64,000 bases of DNA from Rhynchopus sp. YZ270_cl-10 (GCA_964035575.1 OZ037864.1:124001-188000), one strand, 5' to 3'. Shown: positions 10,114 to 21,854, numbered from the stretch's first letter. The notes: generated from the letters alone by a model not told the origin. Numbers and translations are program-made.

Positions 10114-10811
10114 ATTAAAGGGTGGGTTGTGTGGTTCTGTGAAGGTTTAGAGGGGTGGGAGGTGGGGGGAAGGGAGGGAATTTGAGGAGGGGGTCGATAT
10201 TGAGAGGTTGCTGACAGGGAGCTGACACAGAGGGACTTTATAGACCCTGATATTGACAGGTCGCTGGCAGGTCGTAGACCGATTTTTGAAAGAACCAATC
10301 AAGGTTCCTTGTTTGATAATCTGTCGATGAATGAGTCCAGTGTTGTTTTGAGAAAAGGATGCAAAAATAGGGGAGAGAGAGAGAGAGAGAGAGAGGTTTT
10401 TTTGCAGTTGTTTTTTTGTCGTTTTTTTTTGTCCCACCCACAACTGAACGAAACCCACCACCCCCCCACCAAAAAATGAAATATGTAAAATATAAACGAG
10501 TAAAAAAAATATTTTTTGAAAGAGACAAAAAACGAAAATAAAACATACCGAGTCGAAGAAACGACGAAAAAAAGGAAAAGAGAAGATATTTCAAAAAAAA
10601 ATCACTACAACATACGTTACAGTCCTTACACCAGGTGCCAGGTCAACGTTTCATTTTTTTTTTTATATTGCATCGATAAATCACTTCATGAATAAAAGCT
10701 TTTTCATGTGATACACTTTAACATCTTCCACGCTACATGGTACTACAGCTGGATATATACTAGATATAATGATTGCGATCAAAAAAAAAGGGGGGGGGGG
10801 GGGGAAACTCA

Positions 10812-10850
10812 AAAGATGAAGCCTCTCGTCCACTCTTATCTTTTTTGGAA
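10812..10850 (-). repeat. Short hairpin repeat with CTCTCGT loop
   Basis: AAAAGATGAAG and CTTATCTTTT arms flank a loop containing CCTCTCGTCC. A short variant of the S2 hairpin. Confidence 0.55.
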
Positions 10851-11007
10851 GAAAATGGATTTTTTTTTTTGGGACTAGTTTCGAACCTTCGCTATTGCAG
10901 ATTCGTTCTCGCATTAGCAACGTTGTGATTGTCTTGAAAAGGCAGTGTCAAAGAGCTGGTGTACTGAGGGCTATAGACAATAGGCAACAGCACAAAAAAA
11001 GAAGTGA

Positions 11008-11045
11008 CTTGAAATACAAAGCCCTCTCGTGACAATGTACCAGAA
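11008..11045 (-). repeat. Short repeat, S6 variant
   Basis: GAAATACAAAGCCCTCTCGTG followed by ACAATGTACC. Related copies lie at 17743-17785 and 24709-24760, each after an AAGTGACTTGAAATAC-like leader. Confidence 0.55.
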
Positions 11046-11826
11046 AATGTGGAAAAAAAAAAAAGGATATTTTTGTTGATGAACCATGCTTGGTCACCTT
11101 AAAAGCCTTTTCAAAACAAAGCCTTTTAAAGAGAAAACTTGAAAAGAATGCATACACCGATAATAATATAAAAAAACGAAAAATAGTTGCTTAGGCTGTT
11201 GTGTCTGACACGACGAAAGTGAAAATGACCCGACTTCGTAGTTTTTCTTTTTGTGGGTTTCATTTTCATCCAGAAAATATGGCAATTCACCGTACCCCCC
11301 TCTCCATCTGCAACACATATTCAAAAACTTTCAAAAAAAAAAATATAATCATTGTGAAAGAAATCATAAAAGAGGATTCCTTTTCACACAAAGCCTCATG
11401 TGGGCACACAAAAAACCATTTTAAGAGAGGAGATGAAGGTATATAGGTGTATATTATATAAACAGTGGGAGAGAGAAAAGAAACTAAAACGGGGGGTAAA
11501 AGGGGTGCTAAAGAAAGGCAGAATTAAATTGATGGGGGAGAGGTGCTGGCAGATGGGGCATGTAAACACCAGCCTCAGGGGCAACTAATTGTGATGAAGG
11601 GAAATGGGCCTCTACTGCCATGCATAATAAATCAGAGGCAATCAGAAAGAGGAATTGAACGTGCACACACCTCCCATAGGCACTGTCTCTCTGTGGGTTA
11701 TCGAACCCTAGATGAAATCCGGCAAAAATGGGATTAAATCCTTTGTCTAGCACGCCCCAGAAGGGCTTCAAAAATTTCATATCCTTTCCGGGAAATCAAT
11801 GATGTGCATTTTTCGTATGGGGAAAA

Positions 11827-11867
11827 TAAGTTTATAAGATGAACAGCACTTCATGCTTTGGTCACCT
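11827..11867 (-). repeat. Degenerate S2 hairpin repeat
   Basis: AAGTTTATAAGATGAACAGC leads into a TGCTTTGGTCACCT end. It has the S2 leader and 3' arm with a diverged loop. Confidence 0.5.
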
Positions 11868-13329
11868 AAACAAAGAGAAGGTTGGGAGAGGTAAAAACGT
11901 GTAGATCTCCTCGTAGCCTCAACAGATGAATTGTAAGCTTCTCTGTGCTTAGTCATCTTGACCACAATCGTTATCAATCAAAAAACTATGGGGGGGGTGG
12001 GGTACTTTTTGCATATTCTCAGTGGGGTGAAGGGGTGAAGGAGTGAAGGGAAAAAATTGATTCGGGGGAAGGGGTTATCCTTGAAGGGTAGGGTAGGCGA
12101 TGGGTGCTCCCTGCTTTTGGGAGATTCTTTTGTTTTTCAAAGAAAAAAGAAGAAAAAAGTTCAAAAAAAAATCCAAGAACATATAATGATATACTTTTCT
12201 GTTTGTTCGCTTCACAAACTTTCGTCAAAGCCAGGAAACAAAAAAGACAAAAAAAAAAAAAAAAAAAGCGATTTTTTTCATAAACTGACAAAGAATGTGA
12301 TAAAAATTGAGAGTGCCCAAAAAAGAAAAAAAATTGTGGCATGACAAAAGCGCTGAGTTATTTGCAATTCCCTAACCGTTCCTGAGGATGTGAAGCAAAA
12401 TCCGTCGTATACAAGAATACGACATTTGGCAGAATTGCTAATTTTTATTGTTGTTTTTGAAAACTTTTTTTTACCATTCCTTTGTAGGGAACAGAGAATG
12501 CACGGTCCTGGAAGCTCCAAGAAAATGGAGTCGGCGGGCCTAATAGGAAGTTGCCTTTCCTAATCGTGCACACAACTGGCAAAAGTTTTTGTTTTGAAAA
12601 CCTTAGTATTAGTAGTGTAGACCCGATGAGCTCCCACTGTATTATATGCGTCTATGTGATGCTGGAGTAACTCCATGTATTCCATCGCTGTCGTCTGCGA
12701 GTCGGGTGTTTTATTTGTTCTTTTGTGTTTTTTTTTTTAATTCCCTTCCTGCAAGGATTGTGTCAAAACGGCAGCTCTTTTGTCAGCCCTGCGGGCATCA
12801 AACAAAATAGACAAAATCTAAACAAAGCAAAAATAAAAAGCAAAAAAAAAAAAAAATAAGAGAAAAAGAAAAAGAAAAAGAGAGAGAGAGAGGGAAAGTG
12901 TGTGAGAGGAATGGTTTTCATAGTGGTTTGTTTTGTTTTGTTTTGTTTTTTTTTCGCATTCCTTCCTTTGATTTTTTTTATTTTTTTTTGTTTCGCGAAA
13001 AACTTTTTGATCGGCGGAAGGAACACTATTTTTTTGTTTTTTTTTTTTTTTTTGTTCTTTTGTTCGTTGGTTGTATATCATTTGAGTGGAACGGGAAGTT
13101 ATAAAGGAATCCTTATAAAAGGATTTTCGTGCTTTTTATGACTACAAAAAAGGGTAGACACACTATAATACACTAAAACAAAACAAGGGGAACAAGCGGG
13201 GGGGGATGCTTCTTCCCTTAAAGGGGCCCAGAAACAGACAAGAGTTGCGCTTTTTAAAGGGGGGCCTTGGACCTCTTCGTTTGCCAAAGAGCTACCCAGA
13301 GAGGCTCTGACCACACATTGGGGGGGGGG

Positions 13330-13520
13330 GGGGGGGAGGGATGCGGCGCTGTAACCCCAAGAAGAAATCGCGGGAAACGGGAAACGGGGAAACGGCCCTC
13401 CACTGCTTTTTGTAGCAGTGTGGAACCCCCGCTAACGTAGAACCACCCCCAAGCAAGAGGCGGGGCCAGCGGTGTAGTTGCCTGTTAGCGTCGCGATTAC
13501 CTAACCACAGAGAGGGTTAC
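13330..13520. other. GC-rich block with short hairpin
   Basis: An island of high GC in AT-rich DNA, next to a long G-run. It includes CACTGCT/AGCAGTG arms around 13400 and a GTGTAGTTGCC string shared with the S1 repeats. It does not fold into an obvious tRNA or 5S RNA by eye. Confidence 0.35.
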
Positions 13521-14233
13521 AGTATAAAAGAAAAGGGAAAAAAAAAGAGTAAAACGATACTGCAACGCCACCTGAAATCGTGCATTTCAACACAAAAATA
13601 AAAGGTTTTCAGAGTCAGGTTCGTTTTTCTTTTTTTGAAAACTTGGTTGTATTAGTGTAGACACTGATGAGTTTCACTATACTTTACCATTTTTTGCCAA
13701 AACTTTCAGAATGGAACACAAAAACAAACTTCAAAATAGGAACATGAAACTCGGGGGGGAAAAGGTTATGAAGGGGGGTTCGTCACCCAACTGCATTCAC
13801 TTAAGATAAAACAGTGAAAGAAATCTTGAAAGATGAGCAGCACATCTTTTTAGATCTTTTTTTTTGAAGGAAAATAATGTGTTCGAAATAGGGGGAGGTG
13901 CAAAATCCTCACCCATTTCTTTTTTGTGTGGTGGATAAAAATGACTATAAAACCGGATAAGGATTAACAACAAAATATGTAAAGGGTAACACCTCACGGA
14001 TGCTGATACAAAAGAAAAAAAAAACAAACAAAATGTGTGGAAGATTTAGCCTTCTACCCGAGCGGGGGGATCACACCTTTTCTGGCGGCGAGACTCTACA
14101 CAGACAGTGTAGTGCTTGCTCGAAGAGGAACAAAAAATGTAAACTTGATGAAGCATTTTAGATGCACCAAACAAGTGGGATGTGTATGTGCGTAACAAAA
14201 TATATTGTTAAAAAAAATGGTTGCTTTAAGGAA

Positions 14234-14265
14234 CAGATGATGCCAAGCCTTCTGCTCAGTCACCT
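14234..14265 (-). repeat. S2 hairpin repeat, diverged
   Basis: CAGATGATGCCAAGCCTTCTGCTCAGTCACCT in the usual orientation, with a shortened loop. Confidence 0.55.
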
Positions 14266-15338
14266 AAATGATGAAGACAAAAGAAAAATTATTTGAATAA
14301 ATTTAGCAAAAAAATAATATGGCAACTGGCCCCACATCGACACAACATAGTTCAAAGCTTTTTTAAAATGTAATAAGTTCCCGTTTTGCAGGTTCCGAAA
14401 AGTTTTGAAATAAAGTGAACAAAAAAAATATAAAATGATTAAAAAGCTTGAACCATGACCTGGGTCTCACAGGGACAACACAACCACAAAATGTACCGAG
14501 AAAAGAGGTTTTTTTTTCCCCCCTTTGTGAAGATAACCTAGCCTTTCAATGCTAAGCCAACTAAAATGAAAATAATTTAAAATATAATCTTGCAACGCCA
14601 ACGCCAATGCAAATATTTTGGGCAGACATGAACACTACTAAGCAAAAAAAGGTCACTCGTAAGGTAACAATAAAACAAAAATAACATACTTTCAGAAAAA
14701 GAAAGGCAATTCCAAATAAAAAAACAAATAAAAATGAGTAGTCGAAACGTGCTAAAAAACGCAGCTCAGTCGAGCGCAGGGAAATAAAACACAACGGAGC
14801 GGGAAAAACTAACAATTCTTACAAACACCAGCCTCTTCATATCTTCTTTGTGCAGAGCATTTAAACAATCGTCATGCTTAAGAGGAGGTATGTGGGTTTT
14901 ATAAGTTTACTGGTCGTAAGGAGGGGGGTGTCATTGTACAAGATCACGCTAAGTGACTGCACTCAAATTGTTCAAAAAAAAAAAAAAAAGATTTTCAAAG
15001 AAGAAAGGTGAACCTAAGCAAAGGTTAAAAGTAAAAAGTGGATTTTTTTGACAACGATGCCTACATGGAACAAATTCGCAGTCACGTTGAGAAGGAAAAA
15101 AGGTCAGGGTCTGTTGGAGGGGATGAGCATGTAAATCACTTCAGTTTTTGTTTTTGTTTTTTTGTGTTCGTTCCTAAGATGAAACCTGAGAGAACTTTTT
15201 GAGGGAAAGTTGGGCACAAAAAAAGAAAAAAAAACGCCTCAAAAAGGCGCTTTTCTGGTTTATCATAATATTATCGAAAAGATAAAATGCCGACCAAATT
15301 GAATAGCCGTGGTTCATTTTTTTTTTTTTTTTTTTTTT

Positions 15339-15412
15339 GATAAAATTGTTGGAGTAGTAGGTGTAGTTGCCTCGGGTTTGTGTTGCCACAGTTTTTTTTG
15401 TGCAATCTCTAC
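15339..15412 (-). repeat. S1 short interspersed repeat
   Basis: On the plus strand a T-run is followed by GATAAAATTGTTGG, TAGTGTAGTTGCC-type sequence and GTGTTGCCACAG to CAATCTC. On the minus strand it reads as a short unit ending in an A-tail, like a SINE. Confidence 0.7.
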
Positions 15413-16564
15413 TTTCAATTTTGAGAAATCTGCATCCATCTGATATGCGTAGCTGCTCTTTCAAAAAAATCACACACCCAATATTTGACTCACTGTGTGT
15501 AGGGATTCTTTGAAATAACGGCAGGGTAATAGAGGGGGTTTTTGAAAGCTTTGTTTTTGTTTTTATTTTTGCTACTCTGTTTTGTTATTGTATTCCACTT
15601 GTAGTAACGTTGTAAATCAAGAGGTAGGTACGCTTCTTTGTTGAGATAGCGACTAACTCCTAATAGGGGGGCCTTTGCACTTCACTTTTTTTTTTGTCAT
15701 CAATAACACACTGAAATGAAGGGTTTGGGGTGTGTTCTTTAGCATTTTGGTAAAAACGGTGGTTCTGTTATTTCGTTCCAGAGAAAAGCTGTGTCTGAGA
15801 GGTTTGAAAAACGGTACATATTGTATTACATTCAACAAACCAGCCGGGCACGAAGGAAAGAAAAAGCTCTCATGCTTGCACCTATAAAAGAGAGAAAAAC
15901 GTGATGAAAGAGATGAGTCTGGAGGAACAACCCCCATATCAGCAGAGGTGTTGAGGAGCTGAAAAGCACTATTTTTTTAATCTGTTTTTTTTTAGTGCCA
16001 TGTGTGTCTGTGGTATTGTTGTCATTTTGCTTTGACACACTTTTTTTTTCACCAAGAGGTGGGGTGCTGTCCTCAATATTTTTTGAAAAAAAGACAAAAA
16101 AAAAACAAAAAAAAAAAAAATCACTGATTTGATTCAACTACCATTTGTCTTCAGGCAGTGTGGCTTCTCTTTCTTGGCCTAGTCCGTGAAAAAAAAAATC
16201 ATTTCGCGGACTCTTTTTCGTTTATTCTACTTTCCAAATAAAAAAAGTTCAAAACTACTTCGCAAACAGTATTAAAGCATTAAAGGGTGCACCATATGCT
16301 CCCCTAAAATAGTGTATAAGACAGTTAGTCAGCTAACAAGAATAGGCTAATATCCTATTAGGCTTTATTAGCTTACTGCTATGGTATAAGATAGCCGTTA
16401 TCTGTCACATTCCGCAAACGGGATTTGCGGGAGGAAAAAAATAAAATAAAAAAAGCTCGTTACAACATTTCCAATTAGCATGCGACGAGTGGGGGTTGTG
16501 ATTGACTAAAAATGTCAATAAAAAGGAGGGCTCTGTACAAAAAAAAAAAAATAGTGGGCATAAA

Positions 16565-16599
16565 AATGATCCTAAGCCTCGCGCGCTTAGTGACCTAAC
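16565..16599 (-). repeat. S2 hairpin repeat
   Basis: ATGATCCTAAGCCTCGCGCGCTTAGTGACCT. The arms CTAAGC and GCTTAG pair exactly. Confidence 0.65.
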
Positions 16600-16627
16600 A
16601 ATAGAAAAAAATATCCTAGTTTTTTTA

Positions 16628-17240
16628 CTGGGGGGGGGCGAATAAGAGATCAGGGGTGAATAAGAGATCAGGGCCGAATAAGAGATCAGGTTGAGATTTT
16701 GGGGGTATTTTTTTTTTTTTTTTTTTGCATCCAACACAGGCTCTCCGCTAGGATTTCCGATTTTGAAAATATTCTGTTGATGGTCCACGTTGGTGGGGTA
16801 CATGCTTGCGCCGCAGGCGCACGGTACGCAACTTTTTTTTTTACCAACGCCCGATTTTGACTTTTTTGGGACGTTTGAGCACTCACCTCTCCATATCTTC
16901 TTCTCCTGAGCTTTTTTGACAGGTAGAACGGGTCTGAACCACTTAGCAGAACTTTTTTTTTTTTTCTTTTTTTCCCCATTTTCAAAAAGTTCTGTTGACA
17001 ATCAACAGAACTTTAGTACCTAGCGGAGTGCCTGATCCAACAGGGTTTTATCTTGAAAAAACATGTTGAAATTTTACCCTGTCTACCCAGTCTGGCAAAA
17101 AAGTGGTCAAAAAAAAATTTTCGCCTCCGGCGAAAATGTCTTTTTGCTTTTTTCCCCCCAAAAAAAAATTTTTATTTTTGGCTCGTCCGTTCGCCTAATA
17201 AGAGATGCCACATCTCTTATTCGCCCCCCCCCCCCCCCAG
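16628..17240. mobile_element. TA-flanked MITE A with three iterons
   Basis: 613 bp with inverted ends CTGGGGGGGG and CCCCCCCCAG, each bordered by TA (16626-16627, 17241-17242). The left end carries three tandem copies of GAATAAGAGATCAGG separated by 2-3 variable bases. The right end has TAATAAGAGAT and an inverted ATCTCTTATTCG. A hairpin AGTTCTGTTGA/TCAACAGAACT lies at about 16988-17014, and a GCGCCTGCGGCGC-type box lies inverted near 16810. No protein is encoded. A sibling with swapped iterons is at 21855-22389. Confidence 0.8.
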
Positions 17241-17742
17241 TAAGTCATGCCGAAAAATTGCTGGGTCAAAGCGTCACGCGGTTAAAATTTCTGATATTTT
17301 TGACACCCGAAAAAAAAAACGGTTGTTCTTCCTTTTTCATTGAATACAAAGCCACTTCCACTAAAGGAGAGGACGTTTGAAAAAGAAAAAGGGTGTGGGG
17401 AGGAAATAACTGTGCATCAGGGTTCCTCTTCCCCTGTGCGGATGGATGTTAAAATTATCTGAAAAACGGCCAGGCCGCCGTACAGATGGACTTTGCAAGC
17501 GCTCTGTTTGCATGCGTCATTCTTGAGCACTCTTGCGAGGGGAAGCACACAAATAGAGGCACTTCCTTTCCAAGCATGAGAACACAAAAAACAAAAAAAT
17601 GTTTTATTTTAGACTACTGTGGATAGTGGTCTAAAACGCCACAATTTTTTTTCACAGGATCTTTACAAGAGACCATAAGGAGTAAAGCTAGGCTTAGCAT
17701 CTAGGCTAAGCATGAGAACAAAAAAACAAAAAAAAAAAAAAT

Positions 17743-17877
17743 TGACGTGAAATACAAAGCCCTCCTGGTAGCTTGGTATAAGGGGGGGAAGTGCAAAACG
17801 CCTCACCGTACATCACGCGGACGCTGGCGAAAGAAAGGTTGTCAGATGGAAGCACAGTGCTTGGTCACCTATAAAAT
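17743..17877 (-). repeat. Cluster of S6, S5 and partial S2 modules
   Basis: GAAATACAAAGCCCTCC (S6) is followed by GCAAAACGCCTCACCG and GCGGACG (S5), then CAGATG and TGCTTGGTCACCT (S2). Three modules stand in a row in one orientation. Confidence 0.55.
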
Positions 17878-18015
17878 CGGGGGTGATGAAAAAGAAATGA
17901 AAAAACACGGTCTGGGTTTTGAGCAAAACAAGCGAAATGTCCCGCCAAAAAAACCCCCTTTTTTGAAAAAAAAAAACAGAGATAAAACGAGATACTAAAA
18001 GAACAAAAAAAGAAA

Positions 18016-18055
18016 GTTTGGTACAGATGAAACTAAGCCTCTGCTTAGCCACCTT
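18016..18055 (-). repeat. S2 hairpin repeat
   Basis: CAGATGAAACTAAGCC and GCTTAGCCACCTT with a three-base loop between the AAGC and GCTT arms. Confidence 0.65.
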
Positions 18056-18389
18056 CAGAGAAGAACCGTTGGCAAAATGAAAAAGAGGGAAAATGAAAAG
18101 AAAATAATGCTGTTTTTGAAAGGGAAAAAAGAAAGAGCGAGAGAGAGAGAGAGAGAGAGCGGGGAGGGGGAGGGGGGGGGGGGGGGGGGTTTTCCCAGTG
18201 TTCCTAATTTTGCGTTTAAAACGTTTAAAACGTTTTAAATTATTTAAAACGCGTTTTAAACTGTTTTAAACGTTTTAACTCGAATAAAAAACGGGTGACA
18301 GTTCTGCACAAAAAAACGTAAAAAATGTGGGGGGAATTTTTCGAATTTTTTTTTTCTGTATCAAAAATCATAGTTTTGGTGCATCTGGG

Positions 18390-18840
18390 GTCAATTTAGC
18401 CTGGTTTTTCTTGGTTTCTCCTGCTAACTTGTTTCCTGTACGGTACCCTAATGAGTGCGCTAAAACCTGGCTGATCAAGCGCTTGGTGCCAGCATTTGAT
18501 GTGTCAAAAATTCCCAGCGGGTTCCAGATGGGTAACAGGGTACTTAAGGCTGAGTATGACAGGGTCATGGTTCCTGTGAGAGCAGCCCTAGCAAAGAGCC
18601 TGCACATCTCGGTATACGTTGATGGCTGGAAGGCGCACAACGACGAGAAGGTGTTCACCCTTGTCGCGAGGGTGCGGATGCCCGCCCTGTAAGCACAAAA
18701 GTTTTGGAGGACTTGCACAATGCGGAGGAGATCTGCACGCACCTGCATGAGAAAAAGATAGGTTGAGTGGGCTAGTGTGTGATGGGGACACCATGGGACA
18801 CCACTGTGTCTTCTCTGTTCACAACAGCAGCGGCGGACGA
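18390..18840 (+). pseudogene. hAT transposase relic (DUF659-like region)
   Basis: The first frame reads WLIKRLVPAFDVSKIPSGF, then KSLHISVYVDGWKAHNDEK, the region where hAT/DUF659 transposases carry the catalytic-core DGW. After a stop and frame change near 18690, KVLEDLHNAEEICTHLHEK follows, then another shift into LVCDGDTMGHHC, matching the usual order of helix and second acidic block. No zinc finger or C-terminal dimerisation part remains. It cannot encode a working enzyme. Confidence 0.65.
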
Positions 18841-19365
18841 CCTGGAGAAGTTCATGCGGGTGGAGGACTCCCCTGGTAGAGCTGCTGCGACATCGACCAA
18901 GCTACCTGTAGGCGTCAGCTGGCTTGCCGGCGCGATAGAGACTGTGGAGGAGACGGGAGCCTATCGCCACAGCATACGCGCACCCTTACTGGACCACGAC
19001 CCCGTGTCACCGTGGGAGTGGGATCGGATCGTACGCTGAATGACGTGCTGATCACACCAGAAATACCGGGTGTCAGCAAGAGTGCCTCTGCAAGCAGCGA
19101 AGAGAACCGGCAAAGGACGGAACTGGCTCTTGCGGCTCTGCCACCCCACACGGGACGCGTCTACACAGACGGATCCTTGCACACGGTAAACAGAACACCA
19201 CGTGCTTCACTGACTACCAGACCAGCGCACCCCCACGGAGGAGTGGGGGCCATCTTCTATCACAACGACGGCTCCACTATACCAAAGGGGGCACGCCAAG
19301 CATCCAGTGGCGCAGGCACACTCTGCTCGGCCTATCAGGCAGAGCTGGTGGCACCTTGTAATTAG
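18840..19365 (+). pseudogene. Non-LTR retrotransposon fragment with RNase H domain
   Basis: An upstream frame includes RAPLLDHDPVSPWEWD. After a frame change, ALPPHTGRVYTDGS gives the RNase H DGS motif, and GGVGAIFYHNDGS then CSAYQAELVA gives the second strand and catalytic glutamate. The fragment stops at AELVA, so the last third of RNase H and any tail are missing. It lies inside hAT ends, so it was picked up by, or inserted into, that element. Confidence 0.7.
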
Positions 19366-19389
19366 ACACCATGCGGTGTCTAATTACAC
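19357..19389. repeat. 14-bp perfect hairpin at the end of the captured fragment
   Basis: TGTAATTAGACACC and GGTGTCTAATTACA flank ATGC. It sits exactly where the RNase H reading frame ends. Confidence 0.8.
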
Positions 19390-20308
19390 CGTGCCTGCTG
19401 CCACTGAAAAGTTCAGCAAAGAGGAAAATACCACATTTTTTCGCAAAGACATTTTTTTTTGCCTGTAAAAAAAAAAAAAAAATTTTTTTTTTTTGCCTGA
19501 AAAGCCAAAATTCAACACCGTTTTTTATTCGAGTTTAAAACGTTTAAAACAGTTTAAAACGTTTAGTTTAAAACTAGGGCTAGGAACACTGGGTTTTCCC
19601 CCCCAAACAGAACCTCCCTCTCTCCCTTGTATGACATGTGGAAGTATAGGAGAGGGGGTCTGGTTAAAAGTGTTTATTTGTTGTATCGACTGTCAACTCA
19701 GACAGTCTTCACTATTTTTTTCTTCTTATTTGACTACCCAAAGGAGAAGTTCTGTACGCAAAAATGTGACCCGAAAATGGAAAGGGGTCAGAATATTTAC
19801 AGACGGCACACGTTATTTTTTTTTGCATTTTTTTTGTTGGTTGAGCAAACTTCACACAGTACTAATAAAGTGATACACTTCATTTGTCATAATTGTGCAA
19901 AACAGGGGGCCATAGTTTATTTTGTTTTTTTGTTTTTTTTTGCAGGGTTGTGTGGGAGATATGGGTTGGGGAGTAATTTAATTTTTCCCCCAGAGCAACT
20001 GCTCGCGAACTCGCCACAGGAAAGTGGCGAGTTGTAAATTGTTGCAATACACACATGCACAACACACGCACAAAAAAGACCCTTTTGACAAAGGCACGTT
20101 ATGTCGAACTGGACCAGCCGTCTGCTGCACCATGCACAACAAGAGTTTTTTTTTTATTTTTATTTGTTCTTGCCTAAATCATTCTTTTGAATGACTCGGC
20201 TATAGGCAAATAGGATACCAACAAAGGATCGAATGTGTGTTTAAAAAAAACGGTGCAGAACAAATCATGAAAAGTTCAAAAGTCTTTAAAGAGAGGAGGA
20301 TAAAATAA

Positions 20309-20354
20309 AGAAAAGTTTATAAGATGACCCTAAGCCTCTCGTGCTCAGTCACCT
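20309..20354 (-). repeat. S2 hairpin repeat, consensus-like
   Basis: AAAGAAAAGTTTATAAGATG then ACCCTAAGCCTCTCGTGCTC and AGTCACCT. Nearly identical to the copy at 41070-41123, 20.7 kb away. Confidence 0.8.
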
Positions 20355-20375
20355 AAATAAAAGTGAAGTTATTAA

Positions 20376-20420
20376 TGCATATTCATGCAGGCACCTCCGA
20401 CTGACCCACCTACGATGCCA
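20376..20420 (-). repeat. S4 short repeat
   Basis: ATGCAGGCACCTCCGACTG and ACCCACCTACGATGCC after an AAAGTGAAGTTATTAATGC leader. Its GGCA and TGCC arms can pair. Confidence 0.7.
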
Positions 20421-20474
20421 AATAAAAGGAAAAATTTATAAGGTGAACCTAAGCCTCTCGTGCTCAGTCACCTT
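20421..20474 (-). repeat. S2 hairpin repeat, consensus-like
   Basis: AATAAAAGGAAAAATTTATA leader, then AAGGTGAACCTAAGCC, CTCTCGTG and CTCAGTCACCTT. Directly abuts the S4 copy. Confidence 0.8.
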
Positions 20475-20678
20475 GTAAAAAAAAAAAAAGGGCGATAAAT
20501 AAAGTGGACATTGACATAAAGAAGGCTCTCAGTCCACCATGCGAAGGTTATCAACAAAATATGAAAATTTTTTAAAAAATAGAATAACGTGACGCTGAAA
20601 GGGCCTCGTAGGGCTCTCACATTCTCACATTGAAAAAAAGAGGAAAAAAAAGGGGAATAGTAGAAGAGAAGAGAAAAT

Positions 20679-20712
20679 TTGTAAGATGCCTGTCTCTCGT
20701 GCACATCTTGAG
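20679..20712 (-). repeat. CTCTCGTG hairpin, short form
   Basis: GTAAGATG and CATCTTGAG arms around CCTGTCTCTCGTGCA. Confidence 0.65.
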
Positions 20713-20723
20713 AAAATAAGGGG

Positions 20724-20775
20724 AAAAAAGTTTATATGATGAACTTAAGCCTCTCATCTCATGCTTAGCCACCTT
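20724..20775 (-). repeat. S2 hairpin repeat with longer loop
   Basis: GTTTATATGATGAACTTAAG, CCTCTCATCTCATGC, TTAGCCACCTT. Confidence 0.7.
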
Positions 20776-21279
20776 GAAGAAATAGTATTGAAAGATGGAT
20801 GTGCGCCAACAACGAACACATACACACATCCCCTCTCTTAAAGTTGTTGAACCACACAAAAAAAGAAAGAAATAATAATCATAATCAGGAACGGAAAAAA
20901 AAAATGCAAAAGTAAAATAGAAGAAGAAAAAAAAAAACGCGCTCTCGCAACGGGGCTCACAGCACTCTCTCTCGAGCCGGTATTTTTTTCGAAAAGGAAA
21001 AAAAACGTCGCAAAAAAAAAAGGGGGGGGATAAATTAGGTGTGCCCAAAAAAAAGAAACTTTAAATGTGCTCTCGTGCACATCATCAAATATTCTAAAAA
21101 AGAAATTATAGTTTTGACAATATTTCCAATCAATTCTTGTCTTTTTCCGCAGATTTTTTTTTTTTTTTGGACACCTTACAAACATGAGAAAAGGTCAGGT
21201 GGTAAGGTGGTACAAAAAGAAATACCCGTATTTTTCTTCACGTTTTGCACTGCCGCTGTCCTTAGAGGTAGAGGTTTCT

Positions 21280-21334
21280 TTGATAAATAGTGTAGTTGCG
21301 CCGGTTGTGTTGCCACAGTTTGTGCAATCTCCAC
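21280..21334 (-). repeat. S1 short interspersed repeat, 5'-shortened
   Basis: TTTGATAAATAGTGTAGTTG, CGCCGGTTGTGTTGCCACAG, TTTGTGCAATCTCCACC. Lacks the ATTGTTGGA block. Confidence 0.7.
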
Positions 21335-21854
21335 CTTTTTCCAAAAAGTTTGTTATTTTTTTTTTTTTTATAACGATTACCTAGCGAGTTAGGGTGGGAT
21401 GAACGCTATTGACACATGGTGTGCTCACAACGCCTTTCCCTGTTGCTGCCGCGTACACTTGCGGTTTTTCTTGTTGGGTGGGTAGAGATTTTTAACAAAT
21501 AGTAACGTAATGGGGGAGGGACTTAAAGGAGGAAACCAAAAACCAAGAGAGAAGAGAAAGTGGTCCAAAAAACATGGAAAGATGCAAGGCTTTATTGTGC
21601 TGTACGCATCTTTCCACTTCAACAAAAAAAAAAAAAATGGACATAAGATTGGCTACCCCGAGAGACTCGGCGAGCAAATATTTTGAAAATAACAGTTCCA
21701 AATTTTTTAAAAAAAGGGGAGAGCCCCCTTCTCTTCTTCCATAAAACACCCCGTTTTTTCGGGATTCTTCCGTTGCTTCAGTTCTAGCCGTGATTTTTTT
21801 TTTTTTTTTTGCCACGGGCTTTTTTTCTTGTTGTCAATCGACAATGTTTTTTTA

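Larger units (their letters stand above)
10137..16627. other. 6.5-kb gene-free region
   Basis: No protein gene is supported. It holds GA repeats (about 10374-10398), G-runs (10789-10804, 13320-13340), a GC-rich block with a hairpin (about 13330-13520), and S-family repeat copies near 10812, 11008, 11827, 14234 and 15339. Two related copies of a TAGTGTAGAC-bearing repeat lie near 12590 and 13635; a third is inverted near 24080. Confidence 0.6.
18196..19591. mobile_element. hAT element carrying a LINE RNase H fragment
   Basis: 1396 bp bounded by an 11-bp perfect inverted repeat CAGTGTTCCTA. An exact 8-bp target duplication GGTTTTCC (18188-18195, 19592-19599) and the CAGTG start are diagnostic of hAT transposons. 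Subterminal arrays of TTTAAAACGTTTAAAAC occupy about 100 bp inside each end. The interior has a decayed transposase piece (about 18390-18840) followed by a fragment of a non-LTR retrotransposon with its RNase H domain (about 18840-19365), then a 14-bp-stem hairpin. Transposase and RNase H fragment share the element's strand. The exact target duplication argues for fairly recent movement although the coding parts are broken. Confidence 0.9.
19600..21854. other. Gene-free tract rich in hairpin repeats
   Basis: AT-rich, no host gene seen. Repeat modules crowd the part from 20300 to 21340: three S2 copies, one S4, one S1 and two CTCTCGTG hairpins within about 1 kb. Confidence 0.55.

Noticed and set aside
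11690-11750. tRNA-like B box (GGGTTCGATAACCC) on the minus strand
   Set aside because: No matching acceptor stem or A box at the right spacing; a second such string near 56810 also lacks the 5' half. Possibly tRNA-derived repeat debris.
13230-13320. Possible tRNA on the minus strand (TAGCTCTTTGGCA then GGTCCAAGGCC)
   Set aside because: A- and B-box-like strings are too close and no cloverleaf can be drawn.
20838-21185. Minus-strand phenylalanine-rich frames across the gene deserts
   Set aside because: They run through T/A homopolymers and have no domain, start context or codon pattern like the real genes.
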